Below, one piece after another: positions 6,559 through 7,104 of a DNA stretch of 7,104 nt. The DNA is from Alphaproteobacteria bacterium (GTDB lineage: Bacteria; Pseudomonadota; Alphaproteobacteria; Sphingomonadales; Sphingomonadaceae): assembly GCA_016650315.1 (NCBI GenBank), contig JAENVZ010000046.1, forward strand, positions 1 through 7,104. Reading direction: 5' to 3'. The position numbers and the translations under genes were made by a program. The notes beneath the pieces were generated by a model that saw only the letters and a list, made by a program, of their open reading frames with translations, did not search any database and had not been told where the DNA came from. The stretch's first letter is position 1, and every line of letters starts with the position of its first letter.

Positions 6559-7104
6559 TCAAATTGGACGAACAGCAGCAGGCGGCGCGCAACTGGTTCG
6601 AAAATTTGCGTGACAGAATCTGCGCGGAATTCGAATCCATCGAGGCTGAGGCCGGTAGCGATGCCCGCTTCGACTACTGCGCCTGGAACCGGGAGGCCGA
6701 AGGCATGGCCGCCGGGGAAGGCGGCGGCGGTGTGCGCGGCGTGATGAAAGGCAAGGTTTTCGAGAAAGTTGGCGTCAACGTATCCACCGTCGGCGGCGCC
6801 TTTGCTCCCGAATTCGCCGCGACGATTCATGGCGCAGGCGAAAATCCGGAATTTTTTGCAACAGGCATCAGTCTGGTCGCGCACATGGCCAACCCGCATG
6901 TGCCCGCCGTGCATATGAACACGCGCTTCCTGATCACGACGAAGCGCTGGTTCGGCGGCGGAGCGGACCTTAATCCGCCAATCCCTCAGGATGATGACAC
7001 AGCCGATTTTCATGACGCCTTCAAGAATGCATGCAATGCTCATGATCCCGAATATTATCCGCGCTTCAAGCAATGGGCGGACGATTATTTCTTCATCCCG
7101 CATC
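6555..7104 (+). CDS. hemF: Oxygen-dependent coproporphyrinogen III oxidase, N-terminal part (truncated by window edge)
   Basis: From the ATG at 6555, 183 codons remain open to the right edge, of an expected total of roughly 280-300. HemF is a cytoplasmic enzyme that oxidatively decarboxylates coproporphyrinogen III to protoporphyrinogen IX with molecular oxygen, without a radical-SAM cluster. Recognisable blocks are WNREAEGMAAGEGGGGVRGV (44-63), KGKVFEKVGVNVSTVGG (65-81), GISLVAHMANPHVPAVHMN (104-122) and WFGGGADLNPPI (132-143), which include the family's conserved histidine/asparagine region. The start codon shares ATGA with the trmL stop, and only a weak GGACA lies upstream. Translation is therefore probably coupled to trmL. 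The use of HemF and the neighbouring bc1 operon fit an aerobic life style. Confidence 0.96.
   Translation, partial: MIKLDEQQQAARNWFENLRDRICAEFESIEAEAGSDARFDYCAWNREAEGMAAGEGGGGVRGVMKGKVFEKVGVNVSTVGGAFAPEFAATIHGAGENPEFFATGISLVAHMANPHVPAVHMNTRFLITTKRWFGGGADLNPPIPQDDDTADFHDAFKNACNAHDPEYYPRFKQWADDYFFIPH

Noticed and set aside
6438..7103. Minus-strand open frame at the right end
   Set aside because: It covers the end of trmL and all of the visible hemF in antisense. The plus strand there encodes clear HemF motifs.

Overview
This window reads as chromosomal DNA of an alphaproteobacterium, most likely a member of the Sphingomonadales. The evidence is the moderately GC-rich sequence, a PhoK/SPAP-like alkaline phosphatase (a type characterised from Sphingomonas), and a compact petA-petB-petC operon divergent from trmL-hemF. 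The genus cannot be fixed from the sequence alone.

Layout, left to right. (1) Positions 1-521, minus strand: the N-terminal 173 codons of a DsbD/ScsB-like thiol:disulfide interchange protein that runs off the left edge. (2) Positions 593-2245, plus strand: a secreted PafA/PhoK-type alkaline phosphatase with a threonine nucleophile. It is divergent from the DsbD-like gene across a 71-bp gap. (3) Positions 2383-3072, plus strand: an OmpR-family regulator whose receiver domain has lost the phosphoacceptor Asp and other phosphorylation residues. (4) A hairpin at 3101-3129 between convergent genes. (5) Positions 3177-5907, minus strand: the cytochrome bc1 operon, transcribed petA (Rieske protein), petB (cytochrome b), petC (cytochrome c1), with gaps of 11 and 14 bp. 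(6) A 192-bp divergent intergenic region. (7) Positions 6100-7104, plus strand: trmL (tRNA wobble-base 2'-O-methyltransferase) overlapping by 4 bp the start of hemF (oxygen-dependent coproporphyrinogen III oxidase), which runs off the right edge.

Functionally the right half is respiratory: the bc1 complex needs haem, and HemF catalyses an aerobic step of haem synthesis. The left half is periplasmic: a phosphatase for acquiring phosphate from organic esters, beside a thiol-redox membrane protein. The regulator sits between the two halves and its targets are unknown.

I found no mobile element, CRISPR array, tRNA or rRNA. Most of the window is ordinary core genome. The most noteworthy item is the degenerate receiver domain of the regulator. 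No intergenic stretch exceeds 300 bases.
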